A stretch of 64,000 bases of DNA from Treponema sp. UBA4873 (lineage in GTDB: Bacteria; Spirochaetota; Spirochaetia; Treponematales; Treponemataceae), in NCBI GenBank assembly GCA_002399405.1, contig DHDP01000017.1, positions 1 through 64,000 on the forward strand, given 5' to 3'. Below, one piece after another: positions 14,208-23,790 of the stretch. The notes below the pieces were generated by a model. That model saw only the letters and a list, made by a program, of their open reading frames with translations, made no database searches and had not been told where the DNA came from. Every line of letters begins with the position of its first letter. The stretch's first letter is position 1. The position numbers were made by a program, and so were the translations under genes.

Positions 14208-15056
14208 ATGGCACAAAGCATAAAACGAAATAACAGCATATACACCGTATTATCCTTCATCCTTTTTACGGCGATAGGAATACTTGTCGTCATACCGCTT
14301 CTTGCAGCGTTTCTCGCTTCATTCAGACCGGGACGTGAACTTATCCGCTACGGACTGAATCTGAAATTTGATTTTGCGAATATGTCTCTGACAAATTATG
14401 CCGAATTGTTCGACGGGAAAAACAGTTATTTCCGCTGGTTCGGAAACAGCACATGGCTCACGTTCATAACGGTTACTCTTACGCTGATTGTCTGTTACTG
14501 CGTCGCCTACGGTCTGACGATGTATCATTTCAAGCTTGAAAAAATTCTGTTCTTCCTTGTGATTGCCACCATGATGGTTCCGTTTGAAATCCTCATGCTG
14601 CCGCTCTATCAGGAAATCATCGGACTGCATCTTATTAACAAAGATCTCGGGGTGATTCTTCCGGGACTGTGCGGCGCGTCGACGATATTTTTCTTCCGCC
14701 AGTACCTGCTCGGTCTGCCCAAAGAACTGCTCGACGCGGGGCGCATCGACGGCGCGGACGAATACCGCATCTGCTTCACCATCATGATGCCGCTTGCAAA
14801 ACCGGCGTTCGCGGCTATGGCCATTCTGTGCGCGATGGGGTCGTGGAACAACATGCTGTGGCCAATGCTCGTCTACAGGGATGCGTCGAAGTTCACGCTC
14901 CCGATAGGTCTGAACACGCTTCTTACGCCGTACGGCAGTAATTACGACCTGCTTATAGCGGGCTCCTGCTTTTCGATTCTGCCGGTGTTCGTCGTGTTTC
15001 TTATTTTCCAGAAATATTTTATTAAGGGAATGACGGCCGGAGCGGTGAAAGGATAA
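14208..15056 (+). CDS. Sugar ABC transporter permease, MalG/UgpE type
   Basis: The 282-residue membrane protein starts at the ATG two bases after the stop of the preceding permease, with AGGAGG upstream; an in-frame start 39 bases earlier lies inside the previous gene and is less likely. It has six predicted helices and the EAA loop DAGRIDGADEYRICFTIMMP near residue 185, plus GSWNNMLWP in the last third as in MalG-type subunits. It is the last gene of the transporter operon. Confidence 0.9.
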   Translation: MAQSIKRNNSIYTVLSFILFTAIGILVVIPLLAAFLASFRPGRELIRYGLNLKFDFANMSLTNYAELFDGKNSYFRWFGNSTWLTFITVTLTLIVCYCVAYGLTMYHFKLEKILFFLVIATMMVPFEILMLPLYQEIIGLHLINKDLGVILPGLCGASTIFFFRQYLLGLPKELLDAGRIDGADEYRICFTIMMPLAKPAFAAMAILCAMGSWNNMLWPMLVYRDASKFTLPIGLNTLLTPYGSNYDLLIAGSCFSILPVFVVFLIFQKYFIKGMTAGAVKG

Positions 15057-15108
15057 CTGTTTACCGGCGTACAGGAATCGCCGGTTATCAATAGTCTGAT
15101 TCGATATC

Positions 15109-15137
15109 TTGAAACGGTGCGGATTTAATAGTAGAAT
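15109..15137 (+). promoter_or_regulatory. Leaderless-type promoter of murE
   Basis: -35 TTGAAA (15109-15114), a 17-bp spacer, -10 TAGAAT (15132-15137), then eight bases to the ATG at 15146. No ribosome-binding site is present. Confidence 0.65.
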
Positions 15138-15145
15138 TACGCGAT

Positions 15146-16909
15146 ATGCAGAAATTGTTATCTCAGCTGCTGCCGTCTTTTGCGCATGCAGCCGTTGCGG
15201 CGGACGGTGTTACGCCGGTTGAAAATACTGATATAGCTGACATTCCGGTCAATAGTCTTGCCTTTGACTCCCGCGAAGTCACGCCGGGAGCGTTGTTCTT
15301 TGCGCTTCCCGGAACGCATATAAACGGCAACGAATTCATTCCGGCCGCACTCGAAAACGGTGCAAACGCCGTCGTATTTCAGGGAGATATTCCGCACGAC
15401 GTCCAAATTGAAGCCGCAAAACTGGTTGCGAAACGCGCCCTTGAAGCGGAATTTCTCGATGCGGATGATGAAAAAACGGCAATACCTGCGTTTATCAAAG
15501 TCGACGATGCGCGTTTTTCAATGGCGCCTGTTGCAGACGCATTTTACGATTCTCCGTCGAAACGCCTTATCGTCATCGGTGTGACCGGAACTGAAGGAAA
15601 AAGCAGCACGGTGTCTTTCATCTGGCAGCTGCTGCGCGCGTGCGGCAAAAAAGCAGGGTTCATATCCACTGTCGAATATTCGCTCGGAGGCGAGGCACTG
15701 CCGAATCCTCAGCACCAGACGACGCCGGAAGCACCGGTCATCCAGCATCACCTGAACGCAATGCTCGAAAACGGCTGCACGTATGCGGTCGTCGAGTCTT
15801 CTTCGCACGGCCTTTCAACGCGCACGAACCGTCTCGGCAACGTGCTTTTCGACTGCGGCGTTTTCATGAACGTCACGCTCGAGCATCTCGAATTCCACAA
15901 AACGTTCGAACAGTACCGCAACGACAAGGCGAATCTGTTCCGTGCGCTCGACAAACACGACCACGTAAAGACAATCTCCGGTACTACGATGAAAGTCCCG
16001 TCGATCGGCGTCGTCAATCTGGAGGATCCTTCCGCGCAGTATTTTACGGAAGCGACAAAGCATCCCGTATACGGTTTTACCACGGAAGGACAGGCGGGAA
16101 AAGCCGCCGCAGAAACGGGCGCAAACGCTTCACCGTTGCCGCCGATCCCTGAAGGGACGCGCTACATGATCGGACGGAACATTGCTTCCGCGCGGTTCGG
16201 CATTTCGTTCAGCATCGACGCAGACGGCGAAGACGCCGTATTCAGAGACACGGACGATCCGGCCCTTCCCCGGAAACATCCGGTGATTCACGTAACGGCG
16301 CCGCTCCCCGGTGCGTTCAATGCATACAACACGATGGCCGCGCTCATAGCGGTGAGCAGTGTCACGCAGAAACCGTTTGCGGAAATCACACAGTATATAA
16401 GCAGACTCACTCCGATAAAAGGACGGATGACCGTCATAGACAAAGGGCAGCCGTTCGAACTTATCGTCGATTATGCGCATACGCCGTCCTCATTCGAAAC
16501 TATTTTCCCGCCGCTCCGCAAGCGCTGTACGGGCCGGATGTTCGCATTATTCGGAAGCGGCGGCGAGCGTGATTTAACAAAACGTCCGCTGCAGGGCGAA
16601 ATTGCGGCAAAGTTCTGCGACGTACTCATGCTTGCCGATGAAGACCCGCGCGGCGAAAATCCGATGACGCTGCTGCAGATGATTGCGGACGGTGCGGAAA
16701 AACAGGGAAAGAAAAAAGGCGTCGACCTCTTTATGATTCCCGACCGTCCGACGGCGATCCGCGAAGTGTTCAGAATGGCGGGGAAAGGCGACATTGTGCT
16801 GCTGCTCGGAAAATCACACGAGAATTCCATCATCTACAAGGATTATGTTCTGAAATACGATGAAATCAGCGAGGCCGAACGCGCACTCGCCGAGATGGGA
16901 TACAAATAA
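15146..16909 (+). CDS. murE: UDP-N-acetylmuramyl-tripeptide synthetase
   Basis: The product adds the third (diamino) residue to the peptidoglycan peptide in the cytoplasm. It has 587 residues against roughly 500 for the family, because of a longer N-terminal domain and an insert around 320-380. Visible motifs: the substrate-binding N-domain with NSLAFDSREVTPGALFFALP (about 32-51), the ATP loop GVTGTEGKSS (about 145), TTPEAP (about 193), ESSSHGL (about 217) and NVTLEHLEFH (about 240). The residues that select the diamino acid, DNPR in diaminopimelate enzymes, read EDPR here (LADEDPRGENP, about 495-505). Treponema pallidum peptidoglycan is known to contain ornithine, so an ornithine-adding enzyme is a fair inference. 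It forms an operon with ddl. Confidence 0.9.
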   Translation: MQKLLSQLLPSFAHAAVAADGVTPVENTDIADIPVNSLAFDSREVTPGALFFALPGTHINGNEFIPAALENGANAVVFQGDIPHDVQIEAAKLVAKRALEAEFLDADDEKTAIPAFIKVDDARFSMAPVADAFYDSPSKRLIVIGVTGTEGKSSTVSFIWQLLRACGKKAGFISTVEYSLGGEALPNPQHQTTPEAPVIQHHLNAMLENGCTYAVVESSSHGLSTRTNRLGNVLFDCGVFMNVTLEHLEFHKTFEQYRNDKANLFRALDKHDHVKTISGTTMKVPSIGVVNLEDPSAQYFTEATKHPVYGFTTEGQAGKAAAETGANASPLPPIPEGTRYMIGRNIASARFGISFSIDADGEDAVFRDTDDPALPRKHPVIHVTAPLPGAFNAYNTMAALIAVSSVTQKPFAEITQYISRLTPIKGRMTVIDKGQPFELIVDYAHTPSSFETIFPPLRKRCTGRMFALFGSGGERDLTKRPLQGEIAAKFCDVLMLADEDPRGENPMTLLQMIADGAEKQGKKKGVDLFMIPDRPTAIREVFRMAGKGDIVLLLGKSHENSIIYKDYVLKYDEISEAERALAEMGYK

Positions 16910-16933
16910 TAATTAATAATATTGGAGAATATC

Positions 16934-18055
16934 ATGACTATAGCGGTAATATACGGCGGAAAAAGCGGCGAACATGAAATCTCGCTCACATCGGGTGCGG
17001 CCGTTGCGCGGCACATCGACAGGAAACATACTGTCGTGCTCGTCGGAATAACAAAGGACGGTCGCTGGTTTCTGCAGGACGATGCGGAACTCGAACGCAT
17101 CAGAGGCGACGAGAAAGCGTCTTTCCGAATTTCAGAGAAAAACGGAACAGAAGTATCAGTCATGCCGGGCATGGGAATGAACGCTTTCATTGCAGGCGGC
17201 AGAACGCTCCGCATCGACGTCGTTTTTCCCGTCCTTCACGGGACAAACGGAGAAGACGGAACGATTCAGGGACTGCTTGAAATGGCGGACGTTCCGTACG
17301 TCGGCTGCGCTCCGATGACGAGCGCTCTCACGATGGATAAGGAAAAGACGAAAGCGGTGTGGCAGAATGCAGGACTTCCGGTCGTTCCGTACGTCGTGAT
17401 ACGCCGCACGGACCTGCTCGATTCCCGCATATACGACAAAATTGTTCAGGATGCAGTCGACACGCTGCACTTTCCGCTTTTCATAAAGCCGTGCTGTGCC
17501 GGTTCCTCCGACGGAGCATCAAAGGCGCGCACACCGAAGGAGCTTTCCGTCGCGCTCATGGAAGCATTCCACTGGGACGACAAAGTACTCATTGAAAAAG
17601 CAGTCAACGCAAAGGAAGTGGAATGCGCGGTAACGGGTAATGCAGCGACAGCGCCTGCCGACAGTGAAACGGAACAGGTAAAGGCGTACGGTCCGGGTGA
17701 AATCGTGCTCACCCACGAATTCTACGACTACAACGCAAAATACAACGATTCGGACGGAGTGCGCATTCCGGCAGATCTCCCCGACGAGATGCTCGAAAAA
17801 GTCCGTACAACCGCAGTTGCGGCATACAAGGCCGTCGATGCGGCGGGATACAGCCGCGTCGATTTTTTCTACGACAAAGACACGGGCAAACTGTATCTGA
17901 ACGAAATAAACACCATACCGGGCTTCACCGCAATCAGCATGTTCCCGAAAATGTGCGAGTATGCGGGGATTCATTTTACGGAACTTACGGAACTGCTTAT
18001 TCAGGAAGGAATACAGCGTTATCGTACGCACGCCGCACTCCAGACATCAAGATAA
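16934..18055 (+). CDS. ddl: D-alanine--D-alanine ligase
   Basis: The 373-residue ATP-grasp enzyme makes the D-Ala-D-Ala end of the peptidoglycan peptide. Motifs: IYGGKSGEHEISL at residues 6-18, VFPVLHGTNGEDGTIQGLLE (about 100-119), PLFIKPCCAGSSDGASK (about 185) and the C-terminal EINTIPGFTAISMFPKM. The ATG at 16934 follows GGAG at a good distance; an in-frame TTG at 16922 is less likely. It begins 24 bases after murE ends, so both cell-wall genes share the leaderless promoter upstream of murE. It converges with the M20 peptidase gene. Confidence 0.95.
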   Translation: MTIAVIYGGKSGEHEISLTSGAAVARHIDRKHTVVLVGITKDGRWFLQDDAELERIRGDEKASFRISEKNGTEVSVMPGMGMNAFIAGGRTLRIDVVFPVLHGTNGEDGTIQGLLEMADVPYVGCAPMTSALTMDKEKTKAVWQNAGLPVVPYVVIRRTDLLDSRIYDKIVQDAVDTLHFPLFIKPCCAGSSDGASKARTPKELSVALMEAFHWDDKVLIEKAVNAKEVECAVTGNAATAPADSETEQVKAYGPGEIVLTHEFYDYNAKYNDSDGVRIPADLPDEMLEKVRTTAVAAYKAVDAAGYSRVDFFYDKDTGKLYLNEINTIPGFTAISMFPKMCEYAGIHFTELTELLIQEGIQRYRTHAALQTSR

Positions 18056-18068
18056 GCGGACGTTTTTT

Positions 18069-19298
18069 TTATTCGCTGAATAATACCGCCAGCGTTTCGG
18101 CATCCGCTTTTATGTTGCTGATTTTGCAGTATTCGTCGGGCTGGTGGGCCATGTCGTCGAGCGTACTCCAGACAGCGGCGTTGTATCCCTGAACGCGGAG
18201 ATCGGCTCCGACTGTACCGCCGCCGATTCCTATTGTCTTCGCCGTAACGCCGTGAGATTTCTTTATCGCGGCGGAAAGCTTCACGACGACGGGTGCGTCA
18301 GTCGGAGTTGCGGGCGATTCTTCCGCCTGAGGCGTCGTATAGTCGATTTTTACGCCGTACTTTTTTTCCACTTCGTCGCATCTGCTGCGAACTTCCGCAA
18401 GAACTTCTTTCAATGTGTAGCACGGAAGGATGCGGCAGTCCATGCAGAACGTGTCTTCTCCCGGAATGATGTTGATGCTTTCGACGTTCGCGGCGCGCAT
18501 GGTCGGTTCGAACGTGGAATAGTCGGGCTGGAACAGAGGATCGTGCTTATTAAAAACGGAAATCATGTCGTGCAGGCTTAATGCAAGCGCGTCGGCGGCA
18601 AGGCACGCGTTGTGTCCCGAATCGGGACGCGAACCGTGCGTCTGTTTCCCCGCAACGTGTATGCGCAGCCACAGAATATTTTTTTCCGCAACTTCTATTG
18701 TCTCTCCCCTGCTGTCGCCGCCGTCGGGGATGACGATGATATCCTGTTTCCGGAAAAGTTTCTGCGACTTGAGCAGATACTTGATGCCGTACACGCTGCC
18801 GACTTCCTCGTCCGCCATAAAAAGCAGCTTAACAGTATGTGCGGGAACAATGCCGTTTTTCACGTATGCGAGAGCCGCGAATACGGACGACACGAGTCCC
18901 TGCTGATTGTCTTCGACGCCGCGTCCGTAAAGTCTGCCGTCTTTTTCGACGACGGTCCACGGATCAGTGTGCCACAGCGAACGTTCGCCTACGGGGACGA
19001 CGTCGAGGTGGGCCATGGTCCACACTGCATATTCGTCGGATTTTCCCGGAATGGTCACGACTGCGTTGGGACGTATGCCGCCTTTTGCGCGGCAGTCCGG
19101 TGCATCGTAACGCTCGACGTTCGTAAGGCCGTATCCGGCAAGCCACTTGATGAGCGCGTCGCATTTTTCAGCTTCCCCGTCTCCGCCGTTTTCGGGGGCA
19201 AGAGACGGAAAGCTTGTAAGCAGTTTTTCAAGCGCAACCATATCGCGCTCGGAAGAATTAATAAAATCAAATAGTTTTGCTGTATCGGTTTCGTTCAT
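18069..19298 (-). CDS. M20 family metallopeptidase (dipeptidase/deacylase)
   Basis: The 409-residue product has all the zinc ligands of the M20 family in order: His in AHLDVVP (about residue 97), Asp in GRGVEDNQQG (about 130), the Glu pair in MADEEVGS (about 167), Asp in IPDGGD (about 192) and His near the end in DDMAHQPDEY. An insert of the dimerisation-domain type lies between about 210 and 320. It resembles the PepV/Sapep dipeptidases and succinyl-diaminopimelate desuccinylases; the substrate is not decided by sequence alone. A GAGAGACGG box precedes the start, 19 bases after the end of galE. Confidence 0.88.
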   Translation of the reverse strand: MNETDTAKLFDFINSSERDMVALEKLLTSFPSLAPENGGDGEAEKCDALIKWLAGYGLTNVERYDAPDCRAKGGIRPNAVVTIPGKSDEYAVWTMAHLDVVPVGERSLWHTDPWTVVEKDGRLYGRGVEDNQQGLVSSVFAALAYVKNGIVPAHTVKLLFMADEEVGSVYGIKYLLKSQKLFRKQDIIVIPDGGDSRGETIEVAEKNILWLRIHVAGKQTHGSRPDSGHNACLAADALALSLHDMISVFNKHDPLFQPDYSTFEPTMRAANVESINIIPGEDTFCMDCRILPCYTLKEVLAEVRSRCDEVEKKYGVKIDYTTPQAEESPATPTDAPVVVKLSAAIKKSHGVTAKTIGIGGGTVGADLRVQGYNAAVWSTLDDMAHQPDEYCKISNIKADAETLAVLFSE

Positions 19299-19317
19299 AT
19301 CCGTCTCTCTTTCAGTA

Positions 19318-20304
19318 TTATCTGCTTGTCTGTTTAATATATTTATTGTAGGCGTCCCATGTCGACTTTACGAGCGTGTCTACATCCGAATACTGCGCTT
19401 TCCACCCGAGTTTCTCGTATGCGAGCTTCGCCGACGCGACGAGTACCGCAGGATCTCCTGCGCGTCGTTCAGCGTAGTCTGCAGGTATCGGCTGACCGGT
19501 AATGCGGCGGGCGGCTTCAACTATTTCCCTGACAGTCGTTCCCGTCTCGCTGCCGAGGTTCACCGTAAGGCTTTCGTTGTTTTTTGCGATGTAGTCGAGC
19601 GCTTTGACATGCGCAACTGCAAGGTCAGTCACGTGCACATAATCACGGATGCACGTTCCGTCGCGGGTGTCGTAGTCGCTGCCGAAAATCTTGAGTTTCC
19701 CGCGCATGCCGCACGCGACTTCCATGATGACGGGAAGCAGGTTCGCGGGATTCTGTTCGAGTCCGTAGAGTACGCCTTCCGTGTCGTAGCCCGCAGCATT
19801 GAAATAGCGGAGCGCCGCGAATTTAAGTCCCTTGAGTTTTTCATACCACGCCATGAACTGTTCGATTGAAAGCTTCGTATATCCGTAGTAGTTCTCAGGG
19901 TTTTTCGGATGATTTTCGTCGATCGGAAGATACTGCGGTTCGCCGAAAACGGCCGCGGATGAAGAGAATACCATGTATTTGCAGCCGTGGTTTACCGCAG
20001 AGTTGAGAATGTTGAGCGTGCCGGAAATGTTGTTGACGGAATATTTTTCCGGATAAATCATCGATTCTCCGGCAGCCTTGAACGCCGCAAGATGGATGAA
20101 GGCGTCGAATCCCCGGGCAAAGGCTGCGTCGAGATCGGCGGTTATAAGAATATTGCCGTAAATAAATCCGTTCTCTTTGAACAGATTCTGACGGAGTCCG
20201 CTCGAAAGGTTGTCAAATACAGTGACTTTGTGTCCCTGTTTCATCAATTCTTTCACCACATGACTGCCGATATATCCGGCGCCGCCGATTACCAAAACCT
20301 TCAT
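19318..20304 (-). CDS. galE: UDP-glucose 4-epimerase
   Basis: The 328-residue short-chain dehydrogenase-type epimerase has the NAD-binding motif GGAGYIGSHV (residues 6-15), the catalytic Ser in FSSSAAVFGEP (about 120) and YGYTKLSIEQ with the Tyr/Lys pair (about 144-148). Later come RYFNAAGYD and DGTCIRDYVHV. It interconverts UDP-glucose and UDP-galactose in the cytoplasm for surface glycans or galactose use. The ATG at 20304 was chosen because GGAGG lies just upstream; an ATG at 20319 overlaps that box. It is co-transcribed with the M20 peptidase gene. Confidence 0.95.
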   Translation of the reverse strand: MKVLVIGGAGYIGSHVVKELMKQGHKVTVFDNLSSGLRQNLFKENGFIYGNILITADLDAAFARGFDAFIHLAAFKAAGESMIYPEKYSVNNISGTLNILNSAVNHGCKYMVFSSSAAVFGEPQYLPIDENHPKNPENYYGYTKLSIEQFMAWYEKLKGLKFAALRYFNAAGYDTEGVLYGLEQNPANLLPVIMEVACGMRGKLKIFGSDYDTRDGTCIRDYVHVTDLAVAHVKALDYIAKNNESLTVNLGSETGTTVREIVEAARRITGQPIPADYAERRAGDPAVLVASAKLAYEKLGWKAQYSDVDTLVKSTWDAYNKYIKQTSR

Positions 20305-20337
20305 TATTTTGACCTCCATAATCCAGCTTCATACGGT

Positions 20338-20392
20338 GCGCAACCGTTTGCGCGACTATCACTATTATATTTTATTCAAATACTTACTTCAA
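20338..20392 (-). promoter_or_regulatory. Promoter and leader hairpin of galE
   Basis: Minus strand: -35 TTGAAG (20392-20387), a 17-bp spacer, -10 TATAAT (20369-20364). A hairpin GCGCAA/TTGCGC (20338-20353) forms in the leader, before GGAGG. Confidence 0.65.
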
Positions 20393-20408
20393 CATCATTT
20401 CGTGTTTT

Positions 20409-22382
20409 TCACTGAATCTTTTCGGCCGCACATTCCCACTGCGCGTTCAGCTCGTCGAGCTTTGCCGCAAGCTCGGAAATATTTTTCTGAATCTGCCGGC
20501 ATTTTTCTCCGTCGCTGTACACTTCCGGCCGGGCCATCCGTTCTTCGAGCGCCTTTTTCTGATTTTCGGTTTCTCCAATCTGCTGCTCGATGCGCTCGAC
20601 GTCTTTTTCCAGACGGCGGCGGTCAGCCTTGCGGCGCTTCTCCTCTTCCCATGAAGACTGTCCCGCATTCTGGGCCTGTTCCGAAAAAGAAGGAGACGCA
20701 AGGACGGACCCGCCTGCTTCCGTTCCGCTGCCCGCGGAAGTCGTCCCCATGCTGAACTCACCGACAGTACCGGCGCGCTCCGCTTCAAGCCGCTCCTGAT
20801 AGTACCTGTAATCCCCCGGAAAATTACGGAAGTGACCGGGCGTAAGCTCGAGCACGCGCGTCGCAAGCCCTTCGATGAATCCCCTGTCATGACTGACGAA
20901 TACGACCGTTCCGCCGAAGTCTTCGAGCGCATCCATGAGCACGTCCTTCGAGTGCATGTCCAAATGGTTCGTCGGTTCGTCGAGCACAAGCAGATTCACC
21001 GGGCGCAGCAGCAGCTGAAGCAGAGCGACGCGGCTCTTTTCTCCTCCGGAAAGCACGTTGAGGCTCTTGAAAACGTCGTCGCCCCGGAACAGGAACGCGC
21101 CGAGCATGCCGCGCACTTTCGGAACAAGCTCGAACGGCGCAATGCCCTCCACGTAATCGACTATGCTCCGGCTGCCGGTGATTGTTTCCGCACTGTCCTG
21201 CGAAAAATAGCCGGTCTGTACTCCGGCTCCCGGAATAATTTCACCGGTGAAATTTCTGTCCTCGCCCGCAATGATTCTGAGGAGCGTTGATTTTCCTGCC
21301 CCGTTGTGCCCCGTAACGACGAGCCGTTCGCCGTTCTCAAGCGTGAGATCAAGGTTGTCGATGACGTTGTGCACGCCGTCGTAACTTTTCGTAATACCGT
21401 TCATGCGCAGCACAAGTTTTCCGGCATGCGGTGCGGGCGGAAACGTAAAGTGAATCTGTTTGAGCGATTCGGGAATTTCTATCCGTACGATTTTGTCGAG
21501 CTGTTTCTGTCTGTCCTGCGCCTGAGCCGCCTTCGTCGCCTTTGCGCCGAAGCGGTTTATAAAATCCTCGAGATGCTGAATCTCCTGCTGCTGCTGTTCG
21601 TACGCTGCTATGAGCGTCTTGAGCTCGACTTTGCGCACGTCTTCGTAATGCGTGAAATTTCCCGCATAATGTTTAAGTTCGCCGTTGAACAGCTCGTACA
21701 CTTCGTTGATTGTCACGTCGAGAAAATAACGGTCGTGGCTTACGAGCAGGAACCCGCCTTTGTACGATTGAAGAAACTGCTCGAGCCACGCGCGCGCGTC
21801 GATGTCGAGGTAATTCGTCGGTTCGTCGAGCAGCAGAATGTCGGGCTGCTGCATGAGCACTTTTGCAAGCGCAATGCGCATCTGCCAGCCGCCGGAAAAT
21901 TCCTCCGTCTGCCTCGCAAAATCTTCCCGCGTAAAACCGAGACCGAGCAGCACTGATTCGGCCTGCGCCCCGCGCCGGTGCCAGCCGCTCTCATCAAGCT
22001 CCGTTATAAGTTCCGACTGACGCTCGACGAGGGTCGCCGTATTCGGAGGATTCGCCGTAAGCTCGTCGCCAATGCGGTCTATTTCCGCCTGCATGTCGTA
22101 TCCGAACTGAAACGCGCGGTCGGCCTCCTCAAGAAGCGTGCAGCCGCTGTGCGTCAGACCGGACTGCGGAAGATACCCGATGCGGGTGTTTTTCTGAACG
22201 ACGCGCTGACCGCTGTCCGGTTTTGCAAGACCAGCCATAACTTTTATGAGAGTCGATTTACCGGCTCCGTTTGCGCCGGTGAGAGCCGCTTTAGTTCCTG
22301 CCTGCAGATTTACCGACACATCTTTCAGAATGTCCCGGTCTCCGAAAGCAAGCGATACCTGTGAAAACTGAACGAATGCCAT
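20409..22382 (-). CDS. ABC-F family ATPase (Uup/YheS-like)
   Basis: The 657-residue soluble protein has two ABC domains and no membrane segment. Domain 1 has GANGAGKSTL (about residue 39), SGGWQMRIALAKVL (about 160) and LLLDEPTNYLD. A linker of charged helices (about 235-315) follows. Domain 2 has GHNGAGKSTLL, LSGGEKSRVALLQLLL and LVLDEPTNHLD. The C-terminal 90 residues are Lys/Glu/Gln-rich and should form the coiled coil seen in Uup-type proteins. ABC-F proteins act on ribosomes stalled or blocked in translation, or give antibiotic resistance. The start MAFVQFSQVSLAF was chosen over an in-frame start 36 bases upstream for its AGG spacing. It lies 10 bases after the preceding lipoprotein gene. 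Confidence 0.9.
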   Translation of the reverse strand: MAFVQFSQVSLAFGDRDILKDVSVNLQAGTKAALTGANGAGKSTLIKVMAGLAKPDSGQRVVQKNTRIGYLPQSGLTHSGCTLLEEADRAFQFGYDMQAEIDRIGDELTANPPNTATLVERQSELITELDESGWHRRGAQAESVLLGLGFTREDFARQTEEFSGGWQMRIALAKVLMQQPDILLLDEPTNYLDIDARAWLEQFLQSYKGGFLLVSHDRYFLDVTINEVYELFNGELKHYAGNFTHYEDVRKVELKTLIAAYEQQQQEIQHLEDFINRFGAKATKAAQAQDRQKQLDKIVRIEIPESLKQIHFTFPPAPHAGKLVLRMNGITKSYDGVHNVIDNLDLTLENGERLVVTGHNGAGKSTLLRIIAGEDRNFTGEIIPGAGVQTGYFSQDSAETITGSRSIVDYVEGIAPFELVPKVRGMLGAFLFRGDDVFKSLNVLSGGEKSRVALLQLLLRPVNLLVLDEPTNHLDMHSKDVLMDALEDFGGTVVFVSHDRGFIEGLATRVLELTPGHFRNFPGDYRYYQERLEAERAGTVGEFSMGTTSAGSGTEAGGSVLASPSFSEQAQNAGQSSWEEEKRRKADRRRLEKDVERIEQQIGETENQKKALEERMARPEVYSDGEKCRQIQKNISELAAKLDELNAQWECAAEKIQ

Positions 22383-22392
22383 ATGATACCTG

Positions 22393-23712
22393 TCAGTCTT
22401 TCTGGAAGAAAAGCACAAGCGGACTCGTACCGCGGCTCGTCACTGTGCTGCCGTCGTATGAAGCGCCCGTCAGATCCTCAAGACGCAGACCGTTGTTTTC
22501 CATTTTATACAGGAAGTTCACATCCGTATCCATGCCGTCGAACCTGAAGGACAGGACGCCGTCGTACGAAGAGACAAGCGCGTCTCCCAGATAATATTTT
22601 ATAGCTATCGTGCCGCCGTTCTTTGCGGAGGAATCGACGACGGACGGCACGAGCAGTCTGTAGTTTTTCCAGCCGAACGACTGATCTTCTTTGAGCGAAA
22701 GCTGTCCGTAGCTCGCGCTCCTGAAATCGGGACCGAACGCGTACAGCTTCCCGTAAACCTGCACGCGCCGCTCCTTCTCTGCGGCGACAAGAGCCGCGAC
22801 ATCCTCGTTTTCTCCGAGCGTGATGAAATTCAAATCCTGCGGTTTGCCGTTGTCGCCGGAATAGGTGACGACGATGAACGCGTCGCCTTTAACGGTAATC
22901 TTAACAGGTATCCCGTCGAGCGCGTATTCAGTGTCGCCCGTTTTCGTCGTTCCGGAATAATCCCACGATTCATGTATGTCGGGAAGATTCAGCGAAACTT
23001 TATTATTTTCGGCGTCGACCGTGAAACTGTACGACGCGTTCATAAGCTGCGGATCAATGCGGTTTCTGTCTATCATTGCGCGGTAATAATCGGGGTACCA
23101 TGTTTTAGCAAGGACTGATTCGATGACCGTATCTTTTTCTTCCTGCGAATCAGTCTGCTGACCGCCGACGACAACTCCGCCTTTTTCGGTTTCAAACTGA
23201 TCGAGATTATACGAAAAACACCACCCCTGCGTGCCGTCTTTTGTAAGAATCCGCAGCCATTCACCTTCAAGTGCATTCCTGCCGGTCATAACGGCCTGTC
23301 CTTTTCCTTTATACAGCAGCTTCACCGTTTCGCTTCTGCGCAGCCGGTACACCTGTTTTGCGGTGTTCACCGGGTCCGCACGGACGGGAAGACCGTCGAT
23401 TTTTACTTTTGCATACTGATGGATGAACTCCGCATATTGTCCGGCCGTCTTCTTTGCCCCGTGACGCGACTGCGGATCCGTAACCTGCCACAGGGGAATC
23501 TCAAAATGCTCTTTTGAACCGGGCGTCGACACAACATATACGTGGGAAATATTCGATCTGATATACACGGGAACTATATCGCCGTCCTGCAGTCCTTTTT
23601 CGGGAACGTCCCAGAGCAGTACTCCGTATCCCATAATTCCTGAACATGACGTAAGGATAAAAGAAACTGCCAGCAGAAGACAGAGCGGTAATTTTCTGTA
23701 AAAGTGAATCAT
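22393..23712 (-). CDS. Lipoprotein with SH3-like domain
   Basis: The 439-residue product has a lipoprotein signal (LLLAVSFILTSC, Cys near residue 23). A segment around residues 95-165 reads like a bacterial SH3 repeat: DGLPVRADPVNTAKQVYRL, then LLYKGKG and EGEWLRILTKDGTQGWCFSY, the usual ending of such domains. The following 270 residues are not recognised. SH3-type domains of this kind usually bind peptidoglycan, so a role at the cell wall is inferred. The start is the ATG six bases after a -10 box with no ribosome-binding site. It probably forms an operon with the ABC-F gene. Confidence 0.75.
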   Translation of the reverse strand: MIHFYRKLPLCLLLAVSFILTSCSGIMGYGVLLWDVPEKGLQDGDIVPVYIRSNISHVYVVSTPGSKEHFEIPLWQVTDPQSRHGAKKTAGQYAEFIHQYAKVKIDGLPVRADPVNTAKQVYRLRRSETVKLLYKGKGQAVMTGRNALEGEWLRILTKDGTQGWCFSYNLDQFETEKGGVVVGGQQTDSQEEKDTVIESVLAKTWYPDYYRAMIDRNRIDPQLMNASYSFTVDAENNKVSLNLPDIHESWDYSGTTKTGDTEYALDGIPVKITVKGDAFIVVTYSGDNGKPQDLNFITLGENEDVAALVAAEKERRVQVYGKLYAFGPDFRSASYGQLSLKEDQSFGWKNYRLLVPSVVDSSAKNGGTIAIKYYLGDALVSSYDGVLSFRFDGMDTDVNFLYKMENNGLRLEDLTGASYDGSTVTSRGTSPLVLFFQKD

Positions 23713-23718
23713 ACACAC

Positions 23719-23781
23719 AGCATAGCAAATTACAGTAAAAAAGTCAGTAATCTTGTGACTCTGTACTTTATGCGTTATAAT
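23719..23781. promoter_or_regulatory. Divergent leaderless-type promoter pair
   Basis: Minus strand: -35 CTGACT (23747-23742), 17 bp, -10 TATGCT (23724-23719), six bases to the ATG at 23712. Plus strand: -35 TTGTGA (23753-23758), 17 bp, -10 TATAAT (23776-23781), nine bases to the ATG at 23791. Neither gene has a ribosome-binding site. Confidence 0.65.
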
Positions 23782-23790
23782 TTTATCATT

